A DNA stretch of 64,000 bases. Origin: Caulochytrium protostelioides. Lineage: Eukaryota > Chytridiomycota > Caulochytriomycetes > Caulochytriales > Caulochytriaceae. A program made the position numbers and the translations under genes. Positions 31,510 to 42,797 of the stretch are shown here, one piece after another. The first letter of the stretch is position 1. Every line of letters starts with the position of its first letter. Location of the stretch: NCBI GenBank assembly GCA_003615045.1, contig ML014134.1, positions 1-64,000 of the forward strand. The letters are read 5' to 3'. A model generated the notes under the pieces. The model had not been told where the DNA came from. It ran no database searches and worked only from the letters and a program-made list of their open reading frames with translations.

Positions 31510-31866
31510 ACGTCGCCCACGACCGCGCGTCGCTCGGCGTCATCCTTTCTCATCTCGATCTCGACTCCTCTACTCCGACCTTCACCTTCCATGTCTCCTA
31601 TCTCCCCCCTCCACCGGCCCCTTCATTGTCACATCAACGCGTTCCCGCAGGTCTCATGCTTCAGTTCGAGACAAAGGCTCGTGCTACAGCCCACGTTCTC
31701 CACAGCAACCCCATCCCACCTCGCCCAAGTTTTTTTTCTGCGTCTCCCGTTCTGATGATGTACATGTATATATATCGGGATCTGACGTGAAAAGGCGTAA
31801 ATGATTCACAACTCCATCATGACTGGGCACGGACCGTGGGTCACGTCGACGGGTTGATGCGGGGGC
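31510..31866. other. Convergent intergenic region
   Basis: Holds the 3' untranslated parts of the GH128 gene and RAD7. A TATATATATCGG stretch lies near 31768. No gene seen. Confidence 0.5.
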
Positions 31867-34014
31867 TCAATCAAATTCGTTTCCCACGATGCGGATCGGC
31901 TTGCCGGTCGCATTAAACCAGACGCGGGACAGCACGACGTGGTCCAGCGCGTTACAGCCATACACGTTGATTTGCTCCAGCCGCGGCGACGCCTCGACAA
32001 TATCGATAAAAAGGGCATTGGTCAAGCTGCGGATCCAGGAGAGTTCCAGCATCGTGTACCGGGTGTGCGGGCCATGCAGTGCAATGATCTGGCGCAGTCC
32101 GTTGATGGTCAGCTCGTCAAGGCCGTTCAAATGCAGCTGCTGCAGTGTGCCGCCATGCCGCTGGATGAGCCCGGCGAGCGTCGTGTCCGACAGCAGCGCG
32201 TTCCGATTCAGATTTAGATGGACCAGCGGCGGGATCACGCTTTTCTGTCCATAGAGGGCCTGGACGCCGTCGTCCGTCAGCTTTTGGCAGTCCTCGAGCT
32301 GCAACGACCGCATCTGCCATCCGACGGGGGCGACGCCCTCGATGAGAGTCCGGTCGGTCATCTGCGGGTTGTGGCATAGACTCAGGTGCGTGAGGTGCCG
32401 GCCGATGGCTTGGAGCACCGTGATGAATGCCTCGTCCTCCACCGCGTCGCTCACTTGGATCAGGTGGAGACGGCACAGCCGCTTCAGCGAGGCGATCATG
32501 GCGATCTGGGTGCCCGTGACGCGCGTGCAGTGATTGAGTGTCAGCTCCGTCAGCTGCGTGCACGTCGTCGTGAGCGCACGCATGCCCAGGTCGCCGAACT
32601 TGGCCGCTTCGCCGAGATACACCGACTTGAGTGCCGGGCACGCTTGGAAGAGCCGCTCGAAGGCTGCGTCGGATACGAGAAACGGGCCGTCGAGGTGGAG
32701 CGAGGCGAGGGAATGGCTGCGCTCGCTGAGGCGGTCGAGGACGACGTCGCGCATCCGGCCACACAGCCCGAGACGCAGCGTCATCAGCGGCGGGCTGACG
32801 AGCACCAGCTTGGTGAGGTGCTCGGTATCGATGCGTGTGCAGTCGAACAGCTCGACCGTATCCTCCGCGGGACCGACAAACAAGTGCATCGTGTCGTTAT
32901 CGAGCGACCGCATGCGCGAAATAATCTTGGAGATCTGACGCTTTGTGGTGTAAGGGATATCGCCAAAGGTCTCCACGTCATGAATCGCGTCAGCGATCAC
33001 TTGGATGCACATCCGCGACAGCGACGCCACGCCCAGTTTCTGGCCGAGGGTCTCCTGGACTCGCAGCACGCGAGTCTTGCGCTTCCCGCCGCCGCCGCGG
33101 AGCGCGCCCTTGGCATCGAACCCCGAGCAAGCAGGGCACAGCAGCTGCGTGCTCGCGAGATCCAGCAGCAGATACCGCCGCGTGCAGCGGGTGCAGAACC
33201 GCACAATCTCGGCTACATCCGCCGTGTCCTTCGCGCCGCCGTTGGGGTTTAGTTTCGTCCGCTTCGATGAGCTCGCGCCCCCCTTCGACCATTCGAGGGC
33301 ATCCTCCCGGAAAGCGTCGACGTCGACTTCTTCCCCGTCGTCCGCCTTCTTCCGCGTGTTCCTCGACATCCCCCCTTCCGAGCTGCAATTCCCCTTCGTC
33401 GACGATCTGGGGAACATCGACGGTCCGTCGGTCGGCACCGATTCCGCGATGGTCGCCGGCGCCGAGGTCGAGGTCAGCACGCTAGCAGCATCCGTCGTGG
33501 CTCGCAGCGTGATATCGGTCAAGGACGCCCCGCCATCGGCCTCCACATCGACTTCAGCCTCGGAGCCGCTCGCGTCAGCCTCCCCTGTGGTGTCAGTGCC
33601 AGCATCAGCGCCAGCATCAGCCCGGCTACGGCGTCGCCGCGTCGGTCCGAGACGGGAGGCCGCGCGGGCCAGGCGATTCGCCGCTACTGATCCCGAACCA
33701 GACCCGGGATCGTCCGACCCGGACCCGGACGCCGAAGCCGCCGACGCGGCTTCCGAGGCAAGCTGGGCCTGGCGTTCGCGCCAGCGGTTCTGGATCTCGC
33801 GGGCCGAGATGCCGCGTTCGCGCAGAAAGCTGGTGAGCGCCGACGTGGGCCCGCGGACGGTGCCGTCGCTGTTGGGGATGTTGCGGCCTCTGGAATTGGG
33901 GCGCCTCGCAGGCGTTGCAGGCGTTGCAGGCGTCGCGGGCGTCGCGGGTGCTGCGTCCGGATTTGGGGTCGCCGGCCCGCCACGGACGCTCGGCCGCCTC
34001 CGACCCCCAGCCAT
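31867..34014 (-). CDS. RAD7: RAD7-like nucleotide excision repair protein
   Basis: This 715-residue protein starts at ATG 34014. The N-terminus has RGRNIPNSDG and TSALTSFLRERGISAREIQN, as in yeast Rad7 and fission yeast Rhp7. An acidic, disordered middle follows. A Cys pair block at about 270-296 (FCTRCTRRYLLLD ... LLCPACSG) matches the family's zinc-like site. From about 330 on there are leucine-rich repeats of the cysteine-containing F-box type (LTELTLNHCTRVTGTQIAMI, LTHLSLCHNPQMTDRTLIEG, LEQINVYGCNALDHVVLSRV). Rad7 works with Rad16 and Elc1 in damage recognition on non-transcribed chromatin. No F box is seen, as expected for Rad7. It converges with the GH128 gene. Confidence 0.9.
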   Translation of the reverse strand: MAGGRRRPSVRGGPATPNPDAAPATPATPATPATPARRPNSRGRNIPNSDGTVRGPTSALTSFLRERGISAREIQNRWRERQAQLASEAASAASASGSGSDDPGSGSGSVAANRLARAASRLGPTRRRRSRADAGADAGTDTTGEADASGSEAEVDVEADGGASLTDITLRATTDAASVLTSTSAPATIAESVPTDGPSMFPRSSTKGNCSSEGGMSRNTRKKADDGEEVDVDAFREDALEWSKGGASSSKRTKLNPNGGAKDTADVAEIVRFCTRCTRRYLLLDLASTQLLCPACSGFDAKGALRGGGGKRKTRVLRVQETLGQKLGVASLSRMCIQVIADAIHDVETFGDIPYTTKRQISKIISRMRSLDNDTMHLFVGPAEDTVELFDCTRIDTEHLTKLVLVSPPLMTLRLGLCGRMRDVVLDRLSERSHSLASLHLDGPFLVSDAAFERLFQACPALKSVYLGEAAKFGDLGMRALTTTCTQLTELTLNHCTRVTGTQIAMIASLKRLCRLHLIQVSDAVEDEAFITVLQAIGRHLTHLSLCHNPQMTDRTLIEGVAPVGWQMRSLQLEDCQKLTDDGVQALYGQKSVIPPLVHLNLNRNALLSDTTLAGLIQRHGGTLQQLHLNGLDELTINGLRQIIALHGPHTRYTMLELSWIRSLTNALFIDIVEASPRLEQINVYGCNALDHVVLSRVWFNATGKPIRIVGNEFD

Positions 34015-36769
34015 CCTGTGCCGAGAATCCGGTGAGGTGAGGTGGTGCCGAGAATCTGGAGGTCAGGGCGGGAAGAAAGCGCACAACGTCCAGAGTCGGC
34101 TCGGAAGGACTGAGAGGGTCGCCGATCGATGTCCGGACAGAGATCTGTCCTCGGCGAAGGCGTGCGCAGCGAGGCCTGCGTCCGGCGTCTGGCTAGTGGC
34201 TAGTCGCACGGAAAATGGAGAATGTGATGGTGCGACTGCTGTTGCGAGCTACGACAGAACGAAAGGTTCTCGAGGAGATCGGCAATGATCAGAAGGCGAG
34301 CAAAGGCGCACAATGCAATGATCCGTATTGCAGCGGCCACCAGAACGGCGTGTCCAGCAGATCGTTCACTCGGATTAGCACGATGGCGCGGAAAGGTAGG
34401 GCGGAACGGACATGGACCCCACGATCGCCCTCAAAACAAGCTCCGACGACTCCGAGGCCGCTCTGATCCATGCAGGACCACCCAGCCGTACCTGCATGAC
34501 CCACGACAGTCAGAAATAAGCGACCTTTCTCTGATCCTGGACCGCGGGCGAGTCCGGGCTGTCGCCTGGCTATCCCCGCTCGCTCCGGAAGGTCCCGCCG
34601 CCGTGGCCGTGCTGCCGGCGAATACCGGCGTTCGGCGGACTGGGTGCGGACGGCCGCGCTGGGTGACGTGGCACACCGGCGCTCCGGCCGACGCTCCGAC
34701 GGCGCGTGGCAGGGGCAGGGCGTCCGCATCGGCCTCCGAAGAGGGGGTCCCCGTGCGGGGCGGCCGGCCCCTTGATGCTGGCATCACGCAGCACGCTCAA
34801 TCCGCGCGGCTCGAAGGCAAGAATCGCACGTGCCACACAGGATGACGATCATCGGTTCATCATCGCCAAATCGAGTATGCGGTGCTCGTATCGGGAACCC
34901 CCTTCCATGTCGTCCATCGATCCACTCGCTTCGCTTGTTGACGGCGATCGGGCATGGAGAGCAAGTAGAGGGGCCCGTCAGAGCGTCGCTTCGCGAGGAA
35001 CCGTTGCGGCTCTGCCTGGCTGCGCAGCGATTCTCGCATCGCTCATCATGGCTGCATGACGGGATCGATGTGGACGACCCTCGTTGGCTGAATCCGTCCA
35101 TCCCAAAAAGCATTGTCGTCATCAGCCCAGTTACTCATTGCACATCAGCGACGTCTCCGCGCTCCCGTGCGTCGACCTCCTCAACTGTCGGAGCATACAG
35201 CAAGAGAGTGCATGAGCCCCCGTGCTCCCTGGCTTCCGAAGCAGCGACGTCTTTTGCTGGTAGCATCATGTCGTTGCATCAAGATTCCCACGTCCGCCGC
35301 AGGGGCCCAGCGTCACGGCGCCACCGCGAGGGTGCACGATGATGCGCGGTGATGCGTGGCGACGCCGACCCCTCCGTCCCTGATGCCGGGGACAGGTCGG
35401 GGAAGGGGCCCGCTTCAGCCCATCCAGCCTGCCGGCCCCGGCAATCGTGTGTTTCAGGGGACGGGGGGCGAAGGCGTTCCATCAGATGAGTGAAACACCG
35501 TTAGCCGACGGCCACGCTGCGCCTTGGCGCCTTCGCCCGTCGGTGCCGTGGCCCATCGGCGATCGGCGCATCCTGAGCTGCCACCATCGCGGTCTCGCCA
35601 CGCGGTTGCTCGCGACATGCGACGACTTGTGCGCCTTCGGGTTCTGCTTCGCGAACCATCCGGCCCAAGGGCCGGAACGGCGTCGCCGCGATGCTCCGAT
35701 GGAACTCGAGAGATGCGGCTGGATGCGCGGGTATGACGGATGGATGACGCAAAACGGGTTCCATCGGGGCGTGCCATGGGACAGGCGGCCTCTGCAGACC
35801 AACAACGCGCCATGCCGGCGGTCGCACCACCCCGCGCCGCACCGCACCGTGGGTACGTCGCTGTCGACCACGGCGTCGCCCTGTTCCCCGACGGGAGACG
35901 AGCCTCTTGCCGCTTCCGGCGCTCCTGACGCGTGTGCGTTCCATGGCGCCGAAGGGACCACCACCAGGCTCGTCCGACGCCGCATCCTCCGTCGACCCTC
36001 GTCGCCCGCCATCGCCGTCGGCATCCCGTTCGCCCACCCGAGCGGCCCCTTGGTCACGGCCAGGAGCGGTCGGGATGATTTTGATCTGGCGGGCCGTGGG
36101 GATACGACGCGGGGTGGGTGCCCGGCTCGGAAGGCAAGAGCCAGCCCCCGGGCGGGCCACGGCATGGGACCGCATGGGACTGCACAGCGAGGCCAGAGAG
36201 CCGGTGCGGAAGGCGCTCGCGGGGCTTCAGCACAGGGGACGATGGCGCTTGCACCTGCGCTCGCGCCACCCAGTGACGCCTCCAAGCCAGGCCAGTCGTC
36301 GCCGCGCCTCGCGGCCCGGTGCTTCGCGGTATCATCAGTGTTGCAGGGGAAGCACTGAAGGCGCACCGGAGGCGCACCGGAGGAGCGGGTGCCGCGCTGA
36401 TTCTCCCGTCGGCGACCGCTCCGCCTGCGACCGTCCGATCCTCTGGCCACCAAGCGGCCCCCACCGGCTGTCGACGGTATCGAGGGCCGAGGTCTGGCCA
36501 TCGTCGGCGTCGTGACCGCGGTCGACGGCGGTCGCCCCTCACGCGGAGACTATATAGCCGGCGGCCTCATCAGGTCGTCGTGCCATCCAAACTGACTCGT
36601 ACCGGGCACGGGGACGATGGGGCAGGGAACCGCCGGATGCGGCGCTTACGGTTCCCGAGTCGGGGCATGGCCGCGTACTTTAAGCGTCCAGATTGACAGG
36701 GTCATCAGATCCTCCCCCTCCAACATCCCTCCGTTGCTGTTGATCGCCTTACGCTGGACGTGGAACACC

Positions 36770-36771
<2 letters not shown>
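34015..36771. other. Gene-poor region upstream of the gap
   Basis: Overlapping frames of 180-340 codons occur on both strands (for example 35447-36358 plus and 35482-36501 minus), but they cover the same bases in opposite senses, are Arg/Pro/Gly-rich and carry no domain. I support no gene here. Confidence 0.45.
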
Positions 36772-36830
<59 letters not shown>

Positions 36831-37185
36831 NNNNNNNNNNNNNNNNNNNNNNNNNNNNNNNNNNNNNNNNNNNNNNNNNNNNNNNNNNNNNNNNNNNNNN
36901 NNNNNNNNNNNNNNNNNNNNNNNNNNNNNNNNNNNNNNNNNNNNNNNNNNNNNNNNNNNNNNNNNNNNNNNNNNNNNNNNNNNNNNNNNNNNNNNNNNNN
37001 NNNNNNNNNNNNNNNNNNNNNNNNNNNNNNNNNNNNNNNNNNNNNNNNNNNNNNNNNNNNNNNNNNNNNNNNNNNNNNNNNNNNNNNNNNNNNNNNNNNN
37101 NNNNNNNNNNNNNNNNNNNNNNNNNNNNNNNNNNNNNNNNNNNNNNNNNNNNNNNNNNNNNNNNNNNNNNNNNNNNNNNNNNNNN

Positions 37186-37214
<29 letters not shown>
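36772..37214. repeat. CT microsatellite interrupted by an assembly gap
   Basis: A pure CT dinucleotide array runs from 36772 to 36830, then 355 undetermined bases (36831-37185), then CT again to 37214. The gap is very likely a collapsed or unresolved microsatellite; its true length is unknown. Confidence 0.95.
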
Positions 37215-37217
<3 letters not shown>

Positions 37218-37329
37218 ATGACGCTTCGCGACGCTACACACTCGCGTGCTTCCATCACGCGTATGCTGCTCCACCCGCGACACGGCACATCCACCCTCCA
37301 CGACGGCGACTTGTCACGCACAGTCGTCA

Positions 37330-37563
37330 TGAATCGCAAGGCCATCCTGCCGCACAGCCTCTGCGACGTCCTCTACCAGGTCCGCAGCCCCAGGCAGAAA
37401 GAAAAATGTCTTCGATTCTTCGGCGACACCCGCATCCCGATTCAGGTGGGGCACGGCAGCGCAACCAAGCTCAGCAACTTCTACGGGACCCGCGCCGTCG
37501 TAGTCGCCTGTCCCTCTCGCGCCCCGTCATCGGCCCCGCCTGACCACGATGCGGTCTGCTAAA
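37330..37563 (+). CDS. Possible small ORF after the gap
   Basis: From the ATG at 37330 there is a 77-codon frame with MNRKAILPHSLCDVLYQV and GDTRIPIQVGHGSATKLSNF, whose composition is less Arg/Pro-biased than the surrounding shadow frames. The frame is also open upstream from 37218. I do not recognise it. It could be the 3' end of a gene lost in the gap, or chance. Confidence 0.2.
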
Positions 37564-37974
37564 AAAAATATGTATATTTGCCGCTTTCTTTGTTTCCATT
37601 CTGCAGTGTTCGGCTCGCTCCCCTCGTCTTGGTTGCGACTTCCGTCATTTGCCCCACTTGGCAGACCCCCTGAAGACGCCCTACGCTCACTTCATCATGT
37701 CAGCCTCCCCCGGCTAGGCGGCACGGCCAAGATCCAAGGTCTGAAGTCTAAGATTCATGGTTCTGCTACCGGGCAGCCGGCCGTGCAGGAAGCAGATCAT
37801 GCGGGCGATAAACCCTGCGGGTGTCCATGTGACTGAGCTCTGCTGTGTACACCACGCGTCAACGGCGGTTCAGAACCGCTTGCCGCTCGCCACTCTTCAA
37901 TCTTCCTCATTATTTTCTGTATATTCTATTCGAACATAGGGACAACCTAACATGGGCACCATGCCCTCCTTGGT
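37564..37974. other. Intergenic, no gene seen
   Basis: Moderate GC, no domain-bearing frame. It ends at the Fanzor 3' fragment. Confidence 0.4.
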
Positions 37975-38158
37975 GCCAGGGGCAGCGCGCCAGACAGCGC
38001 GCATTTTGGTTCAGTGTCGGGTAAGCTGGCCGACCTTGGGCTGCAGCGGCGCTTGCCCCGGGTTGCGGCACAACGCTTTCGGTCTCAGGGGTAAGGTCAG
38101 ACAGCGTCCGATGTTCAACGCGGCAATGGGCATCACACCATTGCAGATCTCGGACCAC
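37975..38158 (-). mobile_element. Fanzor 3'-end fragment, copy 3
   Basis: On the minus strand it begins GGGACCGTGGTCCGAGATCTG, matching the start of copy 2 (45588), then AACATCGGACGCTGTCTGAC and the block for RPKALCRNPGQAPLQPKVGQ, ending in a stop after TRH. Compared with copy 2 about 35 bases are missing where the RuvC-III-like VNRDLHAA should be, which also shifts the frame. Very similar to copy 2 outside that deletion, so the two are recent relatives. Confidence 0.6.
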
Positions 38159-38804
38159 GGTCCCCTTGCCTCGGCGATCGAGAGCGCTACCAGCTAGCCT
38201 ATGATCACGCGAGAAGTGGGCGACTCGAGTAGTCGCGAATGAACGAGCGAAGGTATCGGGATTAGCACGTGCCGCAGGGGAACACCGAAATATCTTTGTG
38301 CGACCTCCACTTTATGTTTCCGGGTTTGAATAGAAGCAACTGATCGAACAAGAAAAGTCGGAAGGGGGGGCGCGCAAGGATTAATGGGGCGTCGCCAGAT
38401 CGGCCATTGGCTTAGGTCAGGGACGCGGCCGAGGGCAATCAGCAAGGGGTCGAGAAAACCCTGTGGCCGCCCAGGTCGACAAAGTGATGCGAAATGCTCG
38501 ACGAATCCCCAAGCCTACCGAACTATAAAAAATGGAGGTGGCAAAGCGTTGCACAAGATAGCAAGATAGCAAGAACATGAACATAACACAGTGAAAACGG
38601 GAAATAACAAATTCCTCGAAGACGACAAAGGGCAAATAAGAAAAGATTAACGATGAAAAGCGGGATTATAGGAAGAGGGATTATAAAAGAAGTTAACAGA
38701 GTGAGAATGCATGGCCTCCTTTCCCTCCAGGTGCCTTATATGATCCGGAACAATGCAAGTAAAGTAAGCGTAATAGTCTATCAAAAAAAAGAACAACACA
38801 AATG
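38159..38804. other. AT-richer intergenic stretch before tRNA-Asp
   Basis: Base composition becomes clearly more AT-rich from about 38510, with a short AGATAGCA repeat near 38560. No gene seen. Confidence 0.45.
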
Positions 38805-38876
38805 TCTCGAATAGTATAGTGGCTAGTACTTCCGCCTGTCACGCGGATGACCGGGGTTCGATTCCCCGTTCGAGAG
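38805..38876 (+). tRNA. tRNA-Asp (anticodon GTC)
   Basis: Acceptor stem TCTCGAA pairs with TTCGAGA, the anticodon stem TCCGC pairs with GCGGA around loop CTGTCAC (anticodon GTC), and the T stem closes around TTCGATT. No intron. A T run (38877-38880) follows. The discriminator base is G. Confidence 0.95.
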
Positions 38877-39108
38877 TTTTGCTTGAGTCATTTATTGCTG
38901 TTGTCGATCGGCGATTCAAATATCAAATAGATGAAGTTTTTCGATCCCTCGTGGTTGCCGACCTGCCGATCCTTCAACCGGATCATAGTTCAACTTCTTC
39001 ATGCTGCTTAAGCCTTTTTCCACCAATCATGACGTCGTAGTGCCTACTCTACTCCTTTGTCGCCGATCGCCGTCGCGGCATCGACGCGGACATCGTTACC
39101 CCGTCTGC

Positions 39109-42100
39109 ATGGCTTCTTCCCTCACGCCGCTGGCCATTGGCCATGGGGGCCATGACCGTCACCATGACGCGCCGACTGCCGGCCGGCCGTCGCTTGATCC
39201 GCCCGGGTCTGATTTTGACTGGCAAGCTATTGCGCAGCTTCAGACGTCGGGCGTCGGTGATGACCAATCCATTGCCGAGTGGGAGCATCGCCTGAATCAG
39301 CTGCTTCCCAACCTCACGCAGGGCGTGCTGCGTCCCGGCGAAAACCATGCGACTGATGACAATATCCGGCAGCTCGTCCAGGTGCTCCAGACGGCTCTGG
39401 AGCTCAAGACGGCGATCCTTGCGGACACCGAGGCCGAGCTGGCGCAGAGCCAAGATGTCCTGACGCAGCGCGCTCGGCGAAAGTCAGATCGTGACGAAGA
39501 CGATGATGCGGCCTTCGATCGTGAGCTGCAGCGCGTCGAAGTCGAGCGCGATGAAGCTGATGCCCGATACCAGGCGACACTGCAGCAGCTGCAAACCGAG
39601 CGCGAGCGGCAGTCCCAGACGGAAGCGCTGCGACGCCAGCTACTCGAGGAAAACGCCGCGTTGCGCGATCAGATGATGAGCCTGAAAGAGCGTCTGGCCG
39701 TCGTCACGAACGCGCCACTGTCGCCGGTGGACCACTCGCATGCGCAGCATGACCGAGCAACGATAGCGGCTCTAGAAACCGAAATTCGCGCGTTGACGGA
39801 GCAGAATAGCGAATGGGAGGCCGAGCACGTCCGCCTGCTTGAGGAGCTGATGGCGGTCATGGATCACTTTGAGCAGAGCCAGGCGGAGCAGCGGCGTCTG
39901 GCGCAAGCGGTTGTGGAAGGCGACGAGCTGTTGACCCAGATGGGTAAAGACCGGAGTCATCTCAAACACCAGCTGCAGCATCTCTCGGCGCAAATCCAGT
40001 CCCGCGGCCAGATGGACGACAGTCTCCTGACGGACATCCAGCGTGAGCTGCTGAAGTCCCAGTCCCAGCTCGCGTTCTACAAGGATCTTGTGGCCCAGAA
40101 GGACGAAGCTCTTGTGGCCGCGCAGGCGGCACAGACCGAGATACAGCAAGCGCTCTCGAGCTCGCAAACGACGCAGCTCCGCGCCGAAATTGCGGCGCGC
40201 GACCAGGAAATCAAGCACCTGCACCGGGAGTTCGCGGTGCAGCAACATGACTTTGCGTTGCTCGCCGAGGAGTGGGACCACCTGGTCCAGCGCGAAGAAG
40301 GGGCCGTCACGGACTCGGCGCAGTCGCGCCACGCGAGCTCGCTGATCTCGCGGTTGCGCACTCAGAACGAGCGCCAAAAGACGGCCATTGCGAAACTTTT
40401 GCGGAATCTGCGCCACGCGCGGCAAACCCTCGTGGACCGAGAGGGCGAATTTCTGAAACACATGCGTGTGGCCGGACGCGGCGAAGTGCAGGCGCTCCGC
40501 TCCGAGATTATGACGCTGCGCGACGAAGCCATGACACTCCAGAAGCAATATCATACCGCAATGGATCTCCTCGCAGAGAAGGATCTCCTTCTCGCGCATC
40601 TGGATACAGCTGACCTCGCTCAATTTGAGCAGGCGGTGCAGCGTGCGGTCGCCGCGCATCAGCCGGTCCAAATGGCCTGTGACAGCGCCGCCTACTTGGA
40701 TGCGGCCAGCGAACCGCTGCGTGAGGCGCTCGCTCAGGCGCAGCGACGGAATCAGCAGCTGAAGGACAAACTGGCGAAGGCTGTGAGGATGGTGCGTGAG
40801 CTGCAGCATTCCACCCGCGAGGTCCAAAGCACGATAGATGTTCCGACCGACTCGCCGTCCCCTCCCGCATCCAATCATCACGCTTCGACCGATTCCCGTG
40901 ATCTCTCTCTTGTCTCGACACATCGGCGACTCACGGATCACACCGCTTCCCCACCGGATTCCTTTACTGAGCACCACAGGCGCCTGCTGGCGTCGTACAA
41001 GCAGCTGAGTCGATCGGTGAGAAAGATGTCGTTGCATGCGTTCCATCGCGGCGAACCTGCTCCACAGCGCTTATCGACGCAGCGTGTGCCAGAGGACACA
41101 ACGTGGCCATCGACGGCGCCGAGCATACGGCCTGAAGCCCGTCTCGCGTTACCCTCGACCCCAGGGCCACGTCGGACCTCGATCCCGTCCGAGGACGGCG
41201 CCGCATCAGCGCCATCAACGGGTGGTTTGCCGCTGGGGGCCTTCGCAACCCTTTCTGGGGTCGCCGAGGTCCTCACTCCACGCTGGTCTCCTGTCAAGGT
41301 CGCAACGACAGCCGCGGCCACGACGGCAGCCTCGCCAGTCGCCATGGTTCCGGTTCCACCAACAGTCACGGCCTCACTATCGCCCATAGTCACAGCCACA
41401 GCCATGGCCACTCCCACCCCCGTGGACACCACGGCATCCATGACGACGCCAGCACCCGTGACGACAGCATCCACGGCCACCGCTTCGCCCACGACCACGA
41501 CGACACCTCCGACGGCCAGGGCAACAGCCTCGTCATTGTCAACTCTCCAACGTCCTCAATCAGCACGATCCGTGCTGATCGAAATGGGCATTGACGGGTC
41601 CATCACGTGCTGCATCAATCGACCTGCCATCGATGACACTCGTCCAAGGGACGCCGCGCTATCGCCCGTATTCGCGCCAGTAGTAACGTCAGCATCAGCA
41701 TCAGCGCCGGCATCAGCGTCACTGTCAGCGTCATTGCCACCAGCTCACGAGCCGGAGACGACGGTGAAGGTTGGTCCGTTACGACGGACTCCCTTGTCGA
41801 CTCCATCAAGCCCCCCGCCGGAGCGGCGCGCGCATGGCTCCGTGACGGAACAGTCGCCCCGTCCCGAGCCCGAGCCGGCGATACCCGGGCTCGATCCCGC
41901 GAAAGTTGAGGCCCTGTTCCTCTGCCTGAGCGATCGACTGGAGAGCACAGCCGAGCAAGGTGCGCTATACCGCGGACTGCTAGACGCACAGGCAGCGGAC
42001 GCTGCCGCAGAGCGGTCTGAGCGCGATATTCAGGCGGCCGAGCTGCGACAGGAATGCCGCCGAGTGGAACGTCAGTTACGCGCGTCGCTGGCCATAGCGA

Positions 42101-42654
42101 AAGCGACCCAGCGAGACCCGTCGAGCCCAGGGTCCGAGAGGCCCCCGCTGCCCGAGCAGACGGCGCACATGAGGGCCATCCGGGCCCAGCTGCAAGCGCA
42201 AGTCCACCGTGCGGTGGCGCTGCAAGCGCAGCTGGAAGCGCAGCAGCGGCAGAGGACGGATGAGGTAGCGCGTCTGCGGCATGAGCTTGAGCGCGAGACG
42301 GAGCAAGGCTGTCAGTTGGACAGGGCGCGGCGGCAGCTACAGAACGAGCAAAATGTGCTCCAGCAGGAAGTCGAGACGCTGACGGGCACGACGGCGACGC
42401 TGCGTGAGCGGCTGAGCGCGCGTGGGATCGCCCGTTCGCGCCACCAGCTGATGAAGGCGCAGCAGCGGCTGCGCGCGAGCCAGCGCCAGACCGCCACGCT
42501 TCAGGAATGCCTGCAGCTCACCAAAGAGCGACTCGACGCGGTGACCGACTGGTTCACCGTGACGATGCCGACGATCCCGGGCACCCCCTTGGTACCTGTC
42601 GCCGACCGCGACCCGAAACTTTTGGAATATCCACTACCGGAGGCGACTTCGTAG
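39109..42654 (+). CDS. Large coiled-coil protein of unknown role
   Basis: The frame is open from 39001, but the ATG at 39109 (MASSLTPLAIG) is preferred; the upstream codons are not protein-like. It gives 1181 residues. After a short His/Gly-rich start there is a long coiled coil from about residue 82 to 575 (QVLQTALELKTAILADTEAE, VERDEADARYQATLQQLQTE, IAKLLRNLRHARQTLVDREG). A Ser/Thr/Pro-rich disordered stretch follows (about 575-920, with TTAAATTAASPV-type tracts). A second coiled coil runs from about 932 to 1150 (LYRGLLDAQAADAAAERSER, RLRHELERETEQGCQLDRAR). No kinesin, SMC or motor domain is visible. The build resembles spindle-pole, centrosome/basal-body or Golgi tethering proteins, but this is only a shape argument. 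Confidence 0.8.
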   Translation: MASSLTPLAIGHGGHDRHHDAPTAGRPSLDPPGSDFDWQAIAQLQTSGVGDDQSIAEWEHRLNQLLPNLTQGVLRPGENHATDDNIRQLVQVLQTALELKTAILADTEAELAQSQDVLTQRARRKSDRDEDDDAAFDRELQRVEVERDEADARYQATLQQLQTERERQSQTEALRRQLLEENAALRDQMMSLKERLAVVTNAPLSPVDHSHAQHDRATIAALETEIRALTEQNSEWEAEHVRLLEELMAVMDHFEQSQAEQRRLAQAVVEGDELLTQMGKDRSHLKHQLQHLSAQIQSRGQMDDSLLTDIQRELLKSQSQLAFYKDLVAQKDEALVAAQAAQTEIQQALSSSQTTQLRAEIAARDQEIKHLHREFAVQQHDFALLAEEWDHLVQREEGAVTDSAQSRHASSLISRLRTQNERQKTAIAKLLRNLRHARQTLVDREGEFLKHMRVAGRGEVQALRSEIMTLRDEAMTLQKQYHTAMDLLAEKDLLLAHLDTADLAQFEQAVQRAVAAHQPVQMACDSAAYLDAASEPLREALAQAQRRNQQLKDKLAKAVRMVRELQHSTREVQSTIDVPTDSPSPPASNHHASTDSRDLSLVSTHRRLTDHTASPPDSFTEHHRRLLASYKQLSRSVRKMSLHAFHRGEPAPQRLSTQRVPEDTTWPSTAPSIRPEARLALPSTPGPRRTSIPSEDGAASAPSTGGLPLGAFATLSGVAEVLTPRWSPVKVATTAAATTAASPVAMVPVPPTVTASLSPIVTATAMATPTPVDTTASMTTPAPVTTASTATASPTTTTTPPTARATASSLSTLQRPQSARSVLIEMGIDGSITCCINRPAIDDTRPRDAALSPVFAPVVTSASASAPASASLSASLPPAHEPETTVKVGPLRRTPLSTPSSPPPERRAHGSVTEQSPRPEPEPAIPGLDPAKVEALFLCLSDRLESTAEQGALYRGLLDAQAADAAAERSERDIQAAELRQECRRVERQLRASLAIAKATQRDPSSPGSERPPLPEQTAHMRAIRAQLQAQVHRAVALQAQLEAQQRQRTDEVARLRHELERETEQGCQLDRARRQLQNEQNVLQQEVETLTGTTATLRERLSARGIARSRHQLMKAQQRLRASQRQTATLQECLQLTKERLDAVTDWFTVTMPTIPGTPLVPVADRDPKLLEYPLPEATS

Positions 42655-42797
42655 AACAAGGAACTATCGGCCTATCCATGGTAAGCAACGATTCTTATGG
42701 AACTGCCCCTTCAGCCTGGCGTCCCTTGCGATACAGACCTCCATCCTGGTCCCCTTCGCTTTTCTTTTTCCTGATCCTACGGCCGGCATGGGCCGAC

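Noticed and set aside
35447-36501. Opposed 303- and 339-codon frames on both strands
   Set aside because: They cover the same bases in opposite senses with similar biased composition; neither has a recognisable motif.
39772-41046. 424-codon minus-strand frame inside the coiled-coil gene
   Set aside because: Antisense of heptad-coding sequence, which readily leaves open Leu/Arg-rich frames.
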